From Alcaligenaceae bacterium (GTDB taxonomy: Bacteria; Pseudomonadota; Gammaproteobacteria; Burkholderiales; Burkholderiaceae_B), in contig JACCER010000021.1 in NCBI GenBank assembly GCA_013416445.1, forward strand, positions 1-57,816: a stretch of DNA of 57,816 nucleotides, in the 5' to 3' direction. Of the stretch, positions 24,530 through 33,653 are shown piece by piece (within the stretch, counting starts at the first letter, position 1; each line of letters starts with the position of its first letter). A program made the translations under genes and the position numbers. The notes under the pieces were generated by a model, which worked only from the letters and a program-made list of their open reading frames with translations, searched no databases and was not told the DNA's origin.

Positions 24530-25320
24530 TAAAACTTCCCTTGTGCAGATGCTGTGGCAGCTTGTTTTGCAGCGCGCCCGCGTGGGCCATGAAAGTACTC
24601 CTGGATCCAGGCATCATCAGTTGCTGCAACGATGTCCAGTTTATCGGCAACCAGCACTTTTTTTTGCGATAACACAGCAACCCGGTCACAAATGGAGTAC
24701 AGCGTATCGAGATCGTGGGTGACCAGAAAAATGGTCAAGCCAAGCGCATCGCGTAGCGTCAGTATCAACTGATCGAAGGCGGCGGCGCCTATCGGGTCGA
24801 GCCCGGCGGTGGGTTCGTCCAGAAAGAGCATAGTCGGGTCCAGCGCCAAGGCGCGGGCCAATGCAGCACGCTTGATCATGCCGCCAGAGAGCGAGGCAGG
24901 GTATTTTTCACCCGCGTCGGCAGGCAGGCCGGCCAGCGCGATTTTGATTGCCGCCAAGTGCTCGGCCTGTTTACGGTTCAATCCGGCATGCTCGACCAAA
25001 GGCAGGGCCACATTTTCTGTAACCGTCAATGAGGAAAATAAGGCGCCTTTCTGAAACAAGACCCCAAACCGGCGTTCTATTTGTGAACGCTGCACGGCAT
25101 TGAGCTTGAGCAGGTTTTTCCCCAGCACGTGCACGTCGCCGGCAGTCGGACGCAGCAGGCCGACGATGCTTCTAAGCAGAACGGACTTGCCCGACCCCGA
25201 ACCGCCGACAACGCCAAGTATTTCCCCGCGGTAAACATCGAGATCAAGCGCCTGATGCACAGTGTGGGCGCCAAAGCGATTGACCAGGCCGTGTACCTGA
25301 ATAATGCTTGCGTTGGACAT
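24529..25320 (-). CDS. Mce/Mla-type ABC transporter ATP-binding protein
   Basis: A 263-residue ATPase. Walker A is GGSGSGKSVLLR (about residue 37), the Q-loop is FGVLFQKGALFSSLTV, the signature is SLSGGMIKRAALARAL, Walker B is MLFLDEPTAGLDPI, and the H-loop is LVTHDLDTL, all matching MlaF. The ATG at 25320 is 14 bases after the permease stop; further upstream reading would run into the permease gene. The signature helix GGMIKR instead of GGQxQR is normal for this family. It powers lipid transport with the permease and the Mce-domain protein. Confidence 0.92.
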   Translation of the reverse strand: MSNASIIQVHGLVNRFGAHTVHQALDLDVYRGEILGVVGGSGSGKSVLLRSIVGLLRPTAGDVHVLGKNLLKLNAVQRSQIERRFGVLFQKGALFSSLTVTENVALPLVEHAGLNRKQAEHLAAIKIALAGLPADAGEKYPASLSGGMIKRAALARALALDPTMLFLDEPTAGLDPIGAAAFDQLILTLRDALGLTIFLVTHDLDTLYSICDRVAVLSQKKVLVADKLDIVAATDDAWIQEYFHGPRGRAAKQAATASAQGKF

Positions 25321-25334
25321 AGCCTGAGCGTTCG

Positions 25335-26468
25335 CTACCACCCCATCTCCATATAGAACAGCGCGGCCAGAGCGTCTAGAAGAATCACCACAAAAATTGA
25401 CTGCACAACGCTGGAGGTGGTGTGTTCCCCTACTGACTGGGCGCTGCCGCTGACTTGAAAGCCTTCGTTGCATCCGATGGCGGCGATGAGAAATGCAAAT
25501 ATGGGCGCCTTGGCCATGCCCAAGACAAAATGCCTGACGCCGATATTCTGTTGCACCATGGTAATAAACAGCGTTGGGGAAATGTCCAGCGCCAGTGCGC
25601 AAACCAATGCCCCTCCGGCCATGCCGGCAATCATGCCCACAAAGGTGAGCAAGGGAAGGGAGACCAGCAGCGCCGATACACGCGGAATGACCAGGAGCTC
25701 GATAGGATCCAGACCCTGTGCGCGCAGGGCATCAATTTCTTCGTTGGCCTTCATGGATCCGATCTGGGCGGTAAAGGCGCTGGCAGTGCGGCCAGCCATA
25801 AGAATAGCGGTCAGCAGGACGGCAAACTCACGTAAAAAGGAGAAAGCCACGAGGTTGACCGTATAAATGCTGGCGCCGAAGTCCTTAAGTATGGTTGCCC
25901 CAAGAAAAGCAACGACTGCGCCCACCATGAAGGTAAGCAGCGCCACGATGGGTACCGCGTTGAACCCTGTATCTTCAATTTGCGCAACAACCGCTGTAAG
26001 GCGCCAACGGCGGGGATGAGCCAGGTTGCGGCTGATAGTTGACAGAATCAGGCCTATGAAACCCATCAGGGTTATGGCCTGTTTATAGAAGCGCTCGGTG
26101 GCCGAACCGATGCGGGCCAATAATTGGGTTAGTGTGGGACTGTTGCTTGCCTTGGTTGGGATGGATGCGTCTTTCAGGGCAAGGGCGACTCGTTCAAGCA
26201 AAGCCAGGCGCTCTGGCGGCAGTTTGGCCTTTTGGTCGGCGATGGCGTTTGCCAGGTTGGTATCCAGCAGTTCGATCAGCAACGAGGCGCCTGCGGTATC
26301 AAGATTACCCAGGGCCGACAGATCATAGCGTGTGATGGGCTGTGGGCCTTTTAAAGCCGTTGCAACACTGGCGCTGATTTGCGCATAGTTGACCAGCGTC
26401 CAGTCGCCGCGCACGAAGGCTTGTTGCGCTGTGGTGACCAGAAAAGGGGAGTCCACCGATACACTCAT
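25335..26468 (-). CDS. MlaE family ABC permease with N-terminal STAS-like domain
   Basis: A 377-residue protein combining an N-terminal STAS/MlaB-like domain (about residues 1-100, with LSALGNLDTAGASLLIELLD) and a MlaE permease (about 125-377). The permease carries the conserved ALLTFMVGAVVAFLGATILKDFGASIYTVNL segments, broken here only for brevity, and the EIDALRAQGLDPIELLVIPR coupling loop. Fusion of the MlaB-like part explains the absence of a separate mlaB gene. It is the first gene of the four-gene operon reading to 22965. Its 355-base upstream region is shared with the divergent peptide transporter. Confidence 0.9.
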   Translation of the reverse strand: MSVSVDSPFLVTTAQQAFVRGDWTLVNYAQISASVATALKGPQPITRYDLSALGNLDTAGASLLIELLDTNLANAIADQKAKLPPERLALLERVALALKDASIPTKASNSPTLTQLLARIGSATERFYKQAITLMGFIGLILSTISRNLAHPRRWRLTAVVAQIEDTGFNAVPIVALLTFMVGAVVAFLGATILKDFGASIYTVNLVAFSFLREFAVLLTAILMAGRTASAFTAQIGSMKANEEIDALRAQGLDPIELLVIPRVSALLVSLPLLTFVGMIAGMAGGALVCALALDISPTLFITMVQQNIGVRHFVLGMAKAPIFAFLIAAIGCNEGFQVSGSAQSVGEHTTSSVVQSIFVVILLDALAALFYMEMGW

Positions 26469-26823
26469 GGCTGTATTGTATTGTTGGATTGTATTTTTGA
26501 GCTTGGGGCTTGTGCCGATTGTGTCGGTAACAGTTGCCGTGGACGGGGTTGCTCAAGCCTGATGCATTGATGCAAAATTATATCATTTGGTACTGCAGCG
26601 TACTGTTTTTGGGTTTTTAAAACTATCGGGTGCTTACGAATAGCCTTCAGCTTGCCACAGATTTTCTTGCATGCTTGATGACTGATATCGTGGATATGCA
26701 GCAGAATAAAAGTACCATTTGCAAGCTTGAACTTATGACGCATAGGTATAACCCTGAGATTGACATGAAACATTCTGTAGTCCAGTATTTGCCTGATCTT
26801 TCAGCTTCTTTTCAGGAATAATC
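26469..26823. other. Divergent intergenic region, 355 bases, no gene seen
   Basis: It separates the Mce operon from the peptide ABC operon. Short reading frames here lack ribosome sites and protein-like composition. It is AT-rich and holds the probable promoter listed at 26760-26788. No strong dyad was seen. Confidence 0.6.
26760..26788 (+). promoter_or_regulatory. Probable sigma-70 promoter of the peptide ABC operon
   Basis: TTGACA (26760-26765), 17 bases, CAGTAT (26783-26788). Transcription would start near 26795, about 30 bases before the ATG at 26824, which is preceded by CAGGAA. The -35 is consensus and the -10 is poor. Confidence 0.45.
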
Positions 26824-28395
26824 ATGCGCCGAACACTGATTGCAATGGCCTTAGCCGCTGTTGTAGCCGTGCCCGTAACGGGCTATGCCAAAACCCTGCG
26901 TTGGGCCAGCCAGGGGGATATCTTGACCCTCGACCCGCATGCCCAAAACGAGGGGCTTACCATTGCGGCTTCCAGCTATGTGTACGATACCCTGGTGGCT
27001 TACGATAAAGATTTCAAGCTTAGCCCAGCGCTTGCGCTGTCCTGGGATCAGCCTGATCCCAATGTGTGGCGTTTCACCCTGCGCCAGGGGGTCAAGTTCC
27101 ATGATGGGGCGCCTTTTACGGCCGACGACGTCATGTTTTCGATCAAGCGCGCGCTGGCGCCTACGTCTAATTTCAAAGCCTACGTCAATGGCATCAGCGA
27201 CGCCAAGGTAATTGACGACCACACTGTCGAAATTATTACCAACGGCCCTAACCCTGTGCTGTTGCGCCAGTTGACCAACGTGTTCATCATGAATCGTGCC
27301 TGGTCCGAAAAAAACAATGCAGCCGCGCCACAAGATTTCTCCAAGAAAGAAGAGGCTTTTTCAGCCCGCAACACCAATGGCACAGGCGCGTATATGCTCA
27401 AGTCGCGCGACATCGACGTCAAAACGGTTTTTGTTGAAAATCCTGATTGGTGGGGCAAGCCCGGCAAAGTGGGTAACGTGACCGAAGTCGTCTATACGCC
27501 CATCAAGCAAAACGCCACGCGCACAGCCGCGCTGTTGTCGGGCGAAATCGATTTCGTGCTTGATCCTGCCGCGCAAGATCTGGCTCGTATCAGCCAGCAA
27601 GCCAAAGTAGTCGAAGGCAACGAATATCGCACGATTTACCTTGGGCTTGATCAAAAAAGCCCCGAACTGAAGTATTCCAACATTAAGGGCAAAAATCCTT
27701 TCGCTGATGTCCGGGTACGCGAAGCCTTATACCGTGCCATTGACGTCGATGCCATTAAAAAGGCAGTGATGCGCGGGTCATCTTCGCCCACAGGCACCAT
27801 GATTGCGCCTCAGGTACACGGTTGGGATCAGAACTTGGCCCAGCGTACCGCCTATGACCCAGAAAAGTCCCGCAACTTACTTAAAGAAGCCGGCTATGCC
27901 GACGCGATAGAGTTCACACTCGACTGCCCCAATAACCGCTACATCAACGACGAAGCCATCTGCCAGGCAGTGGTCGGCATGTGGGCAAAAGTCGGCGTCA
28001 AAGCCACGCTGAATGCCATGCCGCGCGCCACCTACTTTCCCAAAGTACAGTCCTTCGATTCCAGCGCTTACCTGTTCGGCTGGGGCGTACCTACCTTTGA
28101 TGCGCTATACACCCTGCAAAGCCTGATCCGCAGCAAGGGCGAGGGCGCCGACGGCTCTTTTAACTTTGGCGGCTATGCCAATGCCGAAGCTGATGCGCTC
28201 ATAGATAAAATCAAGGTAGAGGTCGATACCCAAAAGCGTGATGCGGCAATTAAAAAGGTGCTGGCTATCCATGCCAGCGAATTTGGGCATATACCGCTAC
28301 ACGACCAAGTTATACCCTGGGCCATGCGCAAAAATGTCAACGTGGTGCATAGGGCCGATAACCGCCTGAGCGCCGATTGGGTTGTTATAGATTGA
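26824..28395 (+). CDS. Peptide ABC transporter substrate-binding protein (family 5)
   Basis: A 523-residue periplasmic binding protein of the DppA/OppA family. The signal peptide spans about residues 1-22 (..VTGYAK). The mature protein begins TLRWASQGDILTLDPHAQNE, and WRFTLRQGVKFHDGAPFTADDV is the classic family 5 signature. CAGGAA lies shortly before the ATG. It heads a five-gene operon with two permeases and two ATPases. The ligand could be a di- or oligopeptide or another substrate such as nickel or glutathione; the sequence does not decide. Confidence 0.92.
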   Translation: MRRTLIAMALAAVVAVPVTGYAKTLRWASQGDILTLDPHAQNEGLTIAASSYVYDTLVAYDKDFKLSPALALSWDQPDPNVWRFTLRQGVKFHDGAPFTADDVMFSIKRALAPTSNFKAYVNGISDAKVIDDHTVEIITNGPNPVLLRQLTNVFIMNRAWSEKNNAAAPQDFSKKEEAFSARNTNGTGAYMLKSRDIDVKTVFVENPDWWGKPGKVGNVTEVVYTPIKQNATRTAALLSGEIDFVLDPAAQDLARISQQAKVVEGNEYRTIYLGLDQKSPELKYSNIKGKNPFADVRVREALYRAIDVDAIKKAVMRGSSSPTGTMIAPQVHGWDQNLAQRTAYDPEKSRNLLKEAGYADAIEFTLDCPNNRYINDEAICQAVVGMWAKVGVKATLNAMPRATYFPKVQSFDSSAYLFGWGVPTFDALYTLQSLIRSKGEGADGSFNFGGYANAEADALIDKIKVEVDTQKRDAAIKKVLAIHASEFGHIPLHDQVIPWAMRKNVNVVHRADNRLSADWVVID

Positions 28396-28463
28396 GTCCG
28401 GCTCTTATGCAACACCCAGTGCGTGCCTGGCCGGCGGTCAGGTACGCAACCGGGGTCTGAGAT

Positions 28464-29456
28464 ATGCTCGTCTTTGTTTTGCGCCGCTTAATTCAGGCCG
28501 TAGTCGTCATGCTGACGGTGTCTTTGCTGGCTTTCGTGCTGTTTCGCTACATAGGTGATCCGGTCACGATTATGCTGGGGCAAGACGCCACCGACCAAGA
28601 TCGCATTGAACTGCGGCAAAGCCTGGGCCTGGATCAGCCAGCGCCCATGCAGTTTGCGCGCTTTGTCGTCAATGCCACACAAGGCGATTTCGGCCTGTCT
28701 TTGAGGCAAGGCCAAAAAGTATCTACGTTATTGCGTGAACGCCTGCCCGCGACCATCGAGCTTTCGGTGGCGGCGGCGCTGCTTGCCTTGCTGCTAGGCT
28801 TGCCGTTGGGTGTATATACGGCCTTGCGTCGCAAAGGGGCGGTGGCCCAAGGCATTCTGGCATTGTCTTTGCTAGGGGTGTCCTTGCCTACCTTCCTGAT
28901 CGGCATATTGTTGATTTTGGTTTTTTCGGTGTTATTGGGGTGGTTGCCCAGTTATGGGCGCGGCGACGTAGTCCAGATAGGGTGGTGGAGCACTGGCTTG
29001 TTAACGGTTAGCGGTTGGCAGCATCTCATATTGCCCACCATTACCTTGTCGCTGTTTCAACTGACATTGGTGCTGCGCCTGGTGCGTTCAGAAATGCTGG
29101 ATGTCTTGCGCGCCGACTATATCAAGTTTGCCCGTGCGCGGGGCTTGCGTAAACGCACGATTCATTTTGGGCATGCCCTTAAAAACACATTGGTTCCGGT
29201 TATTACCATTACCGGTCTCCAGTTGGGGGGCATCATTGCCTTCGCGATCGTCACTGAAACCGTGTTTCAGTGGCCTGGCATGGGCCTGCTGTTCATCCAG
29301 GCCGTGCAGTTTGCCGACGTGCCTGTCATGGCCGCCTATTTGTGCCTGATTGCGCTGGTGTTTGTTTGTATCAATCTTATTGTCGATCTGCTCTATTTTC
29401 TGGTTGATCCGCGCCTGCGCGCAGGGCTGGGCCGTTCTACAGCGGGGAATGCATGA
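28464..29456 (+). CDS. Peptide ABC transporter permease, DppB type
   Basis: A 330-residue inner-membrane permease. It starts MLVFVLRRLIQAVVVMLTVS as DppB/OppB proteins do, and has six membrane segments. The binding-protein-dependent transport loop reads RSEMLDVLRADYIKFARARG with the EAA-like coupling helix. It lies 68 bases after the binding protein, and its stop overlaps the next start (ATGA). Confidence 0.92.
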   Translation: MLVFVLRRLIQAVVVMLTVSLLAFVLFRYIGDPVTIMLGQDATDQDRIELRQSLGLDQPAPMQFARFVVNATQGDFGLSLRQGQKVSTLLRERLPATIELSVAAALLALLLGLPLGVYTALRRKGAVAQGILALSLLGVSLPTFLIGILLILVFSVLLGWLPSYGRGDVVQIGWWSTGLLTVSGWQHLILPTITLSLFQLTLVLRLVRSEMLDVLRADYIKFARARGLRKRTIHFGHALKNTLVPVITITGLQLGGIIAFAIVTETVFQWPGMGLLFIQAVQFADVPVMAAYLCLIALVFVCINLIVDLLYFLVDPRLRAGLGRSTAGNA

Positions 29457-30367
29457 AGACAGCTTTACGGCGCTGGTGGCAGAGCGACCTGGCCTGGTCA
29501 TGGCGCAATACGCCGGTGGCGTCGATTTCCACCGTAGTGCTCCTGCTTTTGCTGGTCGGCGCGTTTGGCGCCCATTGGGTTGCGCCGCATAATCCTTTTG
29601 ACCTGACCAGCGTCGAGCTGCTCGATGCGCTGCTGCCGCCCGTATGGATGCCCGAAGGCCAATGGAAGTTCATGCTCGGTACTGATAGCCAGGGCCGAGA
29701 TCTCTATTCCGCATTGCTCTACGGGACGCGGGTATCTCTGATTATCGGCTTGGTTGCAGTCATTTTGGCCATGGCCGTCGGTATTTTTCTTGGTTTGCTA
29801 GCCGGTTATGTAGGCGGCAGGGTCGACGCTTTCATCATGCGTATAGCCGATATACAGTTGTCTTTTCCCGCCATTCTCATCGCGCTGCTTATCGATGGTG
29901 TCGCACGCGCCGCCATGCCCCGGGAAATGCATGATGTCCTTGCCTTCCCGGTGCTGGTCGGTGCGATTGCACTTGCCGGCTGGCCGCAATATGCTCGAAC
30001 CGTGCGCGGCTCGACCATGGTTGAAAAAAATCGTGAATACGTGCAGGCGGCGCGCGTAATAGGCGTTACGCCGCCCGTCATCATGTTTCATCATGTATTG
30101 CCCAATGTGATGGGGCCGGTGCTGGTGCTGGCAACGGTGCATTTGGCTACTGCCATCATCACCGAGGCTACGCTGTCGTTTCTGGGGGTGGGTGTGCCAT
30201 CGACATCCCCTTCGTTGGGCACGCTGATCCGCATTGGTAACGATTTTCTGTTTTCGGGTGAATGGTGGATCACCATTTTTCCAGGGCTGATGCTGGTTGT
30301 ACTTGTACTGTCGGTCAACCTGCTGGGCGATTGGTTGCGTGATGCGCTCAATCCAAAACTGAATTAA
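29453..30367 (+). CDS. Peptide ABC transporter permease, DppC type
   Basis: A 304-residue permease with the DppC/OppC N-terminal region (short cytoplasmic part, first helix at about residues 22-45, HNPFDLTSVELLDALLPP) and LGTDSQGRDLYSALLYGTRV, the family landmark. Five further membrane helices follow, and the coupling loop is EKNREYVQAARVIG. It overlaps the previous gene by four bases and is nine bases from the next one. Confidence 0.92.
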   Translation: MKTALRRWWQSDLAWSWRNTPVASISTVVLLLLLVGAFGAHWVAPHNPFDLTSVELLDALLPPVWMPEGQWKFMLGTDSQGRDLYSALLYGTRVSLIIGLVAVILAMAVGIFLGLLAGYVGGRVDAFIMRIADIQLSFPAILIALLIDGVARAAMPREMHDVLAFPVLVGAIALAGWPQYARTVRGSTMVEKNREYVQAARVIGVTPPVIMFHHVLPNVMGPVLVLATVHLATAIITEATLSFLGVGVPSTSPSLGTLIRIGNDFLFSGEWWITIFPGLMLVVLVLSVNLLGDWLRDALNPKLN

Positions 30368-30375
30368 AGGCGGCC

Positions 30376-31347
30376 ATGACTGATCTGCTTGAAGTCCGCA
30401 ATCTTGCGGTCGAGTTTCCCAGTCGGCACGGCACACTCAAGGCCTTGCACGAAGTGTCGTTCTCGATTGCCGCGGGCGAGGTATTGGGGGTGGTGGGTGA
30501 ATCGGGCGCGGGGAAGTCCCTAACCGGTGCCGCCATTATTGGCTTGCTGGATGCGCCAGGGCGTATTTCCGGGGGGCAAATTTTGCTTAACGGGAAACGT
30601 ATCGATAACCTTCCCGACGAACCCATGCGGCGCATACGTGGGCGTGAAATCGGCGCCATCTTCCAAGATCCGCTTACATCGTTGAATCCGCTGTATACGG
30701 TGGGCCGACAGATTACTGAAACCATAGTCACCCATTTGCCACTGTCCTGGTCGCAGGCTCAGCAACGCGCCATAGAACTGCTGGAAGCCACTGGCATTCC
30801 TGCTGCGCGCGAACGTATAAATCACTACCCTCATCAGTTTTCCGGCGGGATGCGGCAAAGGGTGGTTATCGCCCTGGCGCTGGCAGCCGAGCCTAAACTC
30901 ATCATTGCCGATGAACCCACCACCGCACTGGACGTATCCATACAGGCTCAAATCATCGATTTGCTTAAAAAGCTATGCCGGTCGCAGGGCGCCGCAGTGA
31001 TGCTGATCACCCACGATATGGGTGTCATTGCTGAAACCGCCGACCGGGTTGCCGTGATGTATGCGGGCAGAATCGCAGAAATCGGCCCCGTCGCCGATGT
31101 CATACAACGCCCGCAGCACCCCTATACGGTAGGTTTAATGGGGTCTATTCCTGCTCTGGATGCGCATGCCGACCGCCTGGTGCAAATTGACGGCAGTATG
31201 CCGCGCCTGAATGCCATCCCGCCGGGTTGCGCCTTTCACCCACGTTGTGGCTCGGTGATGCCCAGATGCAAACTGGAACGTCCCGAATTGATGCCGGCTG
31301 CAGCTAGCCAGGCCGCTTGCTGGTTGCACGAGCAGGTGCACGCATGA
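30376..31347 (+). CDS. Peptide ABC transporter ATP-binding protein, DppD type
   Basis: A 323-residue ATPase with Walker A GESGAGKSLTG, Q-loop IFQDPLTSLNPLYTVG, signature FSGGMRQRVVIALAL, Walker B LIIADEPTTALD and switch His in LITHDMGV. The C-terminal oligopeptide-transporter extension carries CAFHPRCGSVMPRC, the cysteine cluster known in this family. It overlaps the next ATPase gene by four bases (ATGA). Confidence 0.93.
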   Translation: MTDLLEVRNLAVEFPSRHGTLKALHEVSFSIAAGEVLGVVGESGAGKSLTGAAIIGLLDAPGRISGGQILLNGKRIDNLPDEPMRRIRGREIGAIFQDPLTSLNPLYTVGRQITETIVTHLPLSWSQAQQRAIELLEATGIPAARERINHYPHQFSGGMRQRVVIALALAAEPKLIIADEPTTALDVSIQAQIIDLLKKLCRSQGAAVMLITHDMGVIAETADRVAVMYAGRIAEIGPVADVIQRPQHPYTVGLMGSIPALDAHADRLVQIDGSMPRLNAIPPGCAFHPRCGSVMPRCKLERPELMPAAASQAACWLHEQVHA

Positions 31348-32342
31348 ATACCGCTGTAAAGCCTTTAGTACAAGTTGATGGCGCCAAGCGCTGGTTCGAT
31401 GTGTCCAGCCCCTGGCTTGAGCGGGTGATTCATCGCAAGTCGCGTGTCGTGCTGCGCGCCGTTGACGGCGTTACCTTTCACATTAACAAAGGCGAAACCC
31501 TGGCCCTGGTGGGCGAATCGGGTTGTGGGAAATCGACGGTTGCACGTATGCTGGTTGGCTTGTATGGCCTCACCGATGGCGCCATCCACTTCGACAGCCA
31601 GCCGGTTAAAAGCATGAATCGCCAGCAGCGTCAGGCCATGCGTCGCCGCGTGCAAATGATTTTTCAAGACCCTTACGCCAGCTTGAATCCCCGGTGGCGG
31701 GTTGGTCGCATTGTTGCCGAGCCCCTGGCTACGCATACGCGCATGACGGTGGGCGAGCAACGGCAGCGGGTGGGTGAATTGCTGGCGCAGGTTGGCCTGG
31801 ATCCTACCGATCAACATCGGTATCCGCACCAGTTTTCGGGGGGACAACGCCAGCGTATTTCCATTGCACGGGCTTTGGCGCTTGAACCTGAGTTTTTGGT
31901 GTGCGATGAACCTACTTCGGCGCTGGATGTATCGGTACAAGCCCAAGTGCTGAACCTCATGAAAGACCTGCAGCGTGATCTCGGGCTGACTTATTTGTTT
32001 ATTTCGCATAACCTGGCCGTGGTTCACCATGTGGCGGATCGCGTCGGCGTGATGTATTTGGGCCGCTTGGTCGAGGTTGCCCCGCGCGACACCTTGTTTG
32101 CCGCTCCCCGGCATCCTTACACGCAGTTGCTGCTGGCCGCCATACCCGATCTCAGCGGCGCCGGGCGTGCGCGCGTTCCCGTTGGCGGCGAAGTCCCCAA
32201 CCCCTTGAACCCGCCCACGGGCTGCGCTTTTCATCCGCGCTGCCCACATGTCAATGCCCGTTGCAAGCTCGAAGCACCACAGCCCGCTTTTTACGGCGAC
32301 AGTGAAGTTGCCTGCCATGCTATCGAAGAAGGGCGTATTTGA
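31344..32342 (+). CDS. Peptide ABC transporter ATP-binding protein, DppF type
   Basis: A 332-residue second ATPase with Walker A GESGCGKSTVARML, Q-loop IFQDPYASLNPRW, signature FSGGQRQRISIARAL, Walker B FLVCDEPTSALD and LFISHNLAV. The C-terminal CAFHPRCPHVNARC cluster matches DppF/OppF. The ATG at 31344 overlaps the previous stop; an in-frame start at 31317 lies inside the DppD gene and adds nine residues, so it was not chosen. Last gene of the operon. Confidence 0.93.
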   Translation: MNTAVKPLVQVDGAKRWFDVSSPWLERVIHRKSRVVLRAVDGVTFHINKGETLALVGESGCGKSTVARMLVGLYGLTDGAIHFDSQPVKSMNRQQRQAMRRRVQMIFQDPYASLNPRWRVGRIVAEPLATHTRMTVGEQRQRVGELLAQVGLDPTDQHRYPHQFSGGQRQRISIARALALEPEFLVCDEPTSALDVSVQAQVLNLMKDLQRDLGLTYLFISHNLAVVHHVADRVGVMYLGRLVEVAPRDTLFAAPRHPYTQLLLAAIPDLSGAGRARVPVGGEVPNPLNPPTGCAFHPRCPHVNARCKLEAPQPAFYGDSEVACHAIEEGRI

Positions 32343-32576
32343 GACTACGCTGTTTTGTACGCTTCATGAAATCTTTGTGGTGGTTGCGCCTCCTCTTTTC
32401 CAAATAGGACTTGATCCAGGAAAATTAGTCATTTGAACAAGCGGATCAAGATTCATAAGATGGCATCTGGTTGCTTTCAGCATTGCTGAAATTATCAATC
32501 CTGCCAACGTATTCCTTTATTGCATGCCCTGGATGTAATGGCCGACAGCATAATGAAAATCAAAAAAGAGAGACAA

Positions 32577-33554
32577 ATGAATATGATCAAGACCCTTCGT
32601 AACGTGTCCTGTGCTGTTGCTGCGACTTTGGGCGTTGCCGCCACAGTATCAGCGGCTGCCAATTATCCAGAACGCAATGTCACCATGGTAGTGGCCTTTG
32701 CTCCGGGTGGCATTACAGATACCTTGGCTCGTTTGGTTGCCTCAGAGCTTGGAAAGGCGACAGAGCAGACTTTTGTGGTGGAAAATCGGGCTGGGGCGGG
32801 CGGCCAGGTCGGTACTGAATATGTAATGCGGCAGAAATCGGACGGCTACACCCTATTGGTTGCAGCTTCGGGGTATGCGATGGCCCCTGCACAAAAGAAA
32901 GTAGCTTACGATCCTATTAAGGATTTCGAGCCCGTTGCATTATTGGGTGTTTCTCCAAATCTGCTTGTTGTGCAGCCCAGCGTACCAGCCAATACCTTGG
33001 ACGAGTTTGTTGCCTGGGCCAAGAAAGAAGGTAATGTGCCTTACGCCACCGCAGGGGTGGGCGGCGCTAATCACTTGGCAGGCGAACTCTTTAAAGCGGC
33101 AAGCCAAGCTCCACTGGTTCATGTCCCTTACAAAGGGGCGGCGCCCGCTGCCCAGGATCTCTTAGCAGGGAATGTACCGACTGGATTCATTGATGTCATG
33201 ACTATCGGTCCGTTCTTGAAGTCTGGGCAAGTCAAGGCAATTGCGGCCACTAGCGCAACGCGCAGCGGCCTGTATCCGAACCTTCCTACGATTGCCGAGT
33301 CGGGCTATCCAGGCTACGACGTTTCGGTATGGATGGGCGTTTTTGCCCCAGCTGGCACGCCGAAACCTGTGATCGAAAAGTTGAACAGTGCCATCCGTAA
33401 GGCGCTTGATTCTGATACTGTGCAGTTCAGGTTACAAAGCAATGGCATAGAAACGCAGGCTGATATGACGGCAGACTTATTCAAACAGTATGTGCACAAC
33501 GACGTCGAGCGATGGGAAAAAGCAATTTCAACGACCGGGTTGAAATTTGATTAG
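32577..33554 (+). CDS. Bug family (TctC-type) periplasmic solute-binding protein
   Basis: A 325-residue Bug protein. The ATG at 32577 follows GAGAGAC at a good distance and gives a clean signal peptide (MNMIKTLRNVSCAV... ending ..TVSAAA). The mature part has NYPERNVTMVVAFAPGGITDT (ligand loop PGGxxD) and VPYKGAAPAAQDLLAGNVP. An upstream in-frame ATG at 32520 adds 19 residues ahead of the signal and is unlikely. It is followed 99 bases on by a class III CoA-transferase and a ThDP enzyme, so it probably binds the acid those enzymes process. Confidence 0.9.
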   Translation: MNMIKTLRNVSCAVAATLGVAATVSAAANYPERNVTMVVAFAPGGITDTLARLVASELGKATEQTFVVENRAGAGGQVGTEYVMRQKSDGYTLLVAASGYAMAPAQKKVAYDPIKDFEPVALLGVSPNLLVVQPSVPANTLDEFVAWAKKEGNVPYATAGVGGANHLAGELFKAASQAPLVHVPYKGAAPAAQDLLAGNVPTGFIDVMTIGPFLKSGQVKAIAATSATRSGLYPNLPTIAESGYPGYDVSVWMGVFAPAGTPKPVIEKLNSAIRKALDSDTVQFRLQSNGIETQADMTADLFKQYVHNDVERWEKAISTTGLKFD

Positions 33555-33653
33555 CCATCAAGCCAAATACATCTTACTCATTAGATAGCCAAATCGTTTG
33601 CACAGAGCGGCTGTAAACGGAACACACTGAACATCTATTAAGAAGGGCAAAGT

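Noticed and set aside
26630-26821. 63-codon frame in front of the peptide ABC operon
   Set aside because: Overlaps the probable promoter and ribosome site of the operon and has no protein-like features.
31365-32318. 317-codon minus-strand open frame opposite the DppF-type ATPase gene
   Set aside because: It is wholly antisense to an ATPase with all motifs; the translation has no domain and is an effect of GC-rich codon use.
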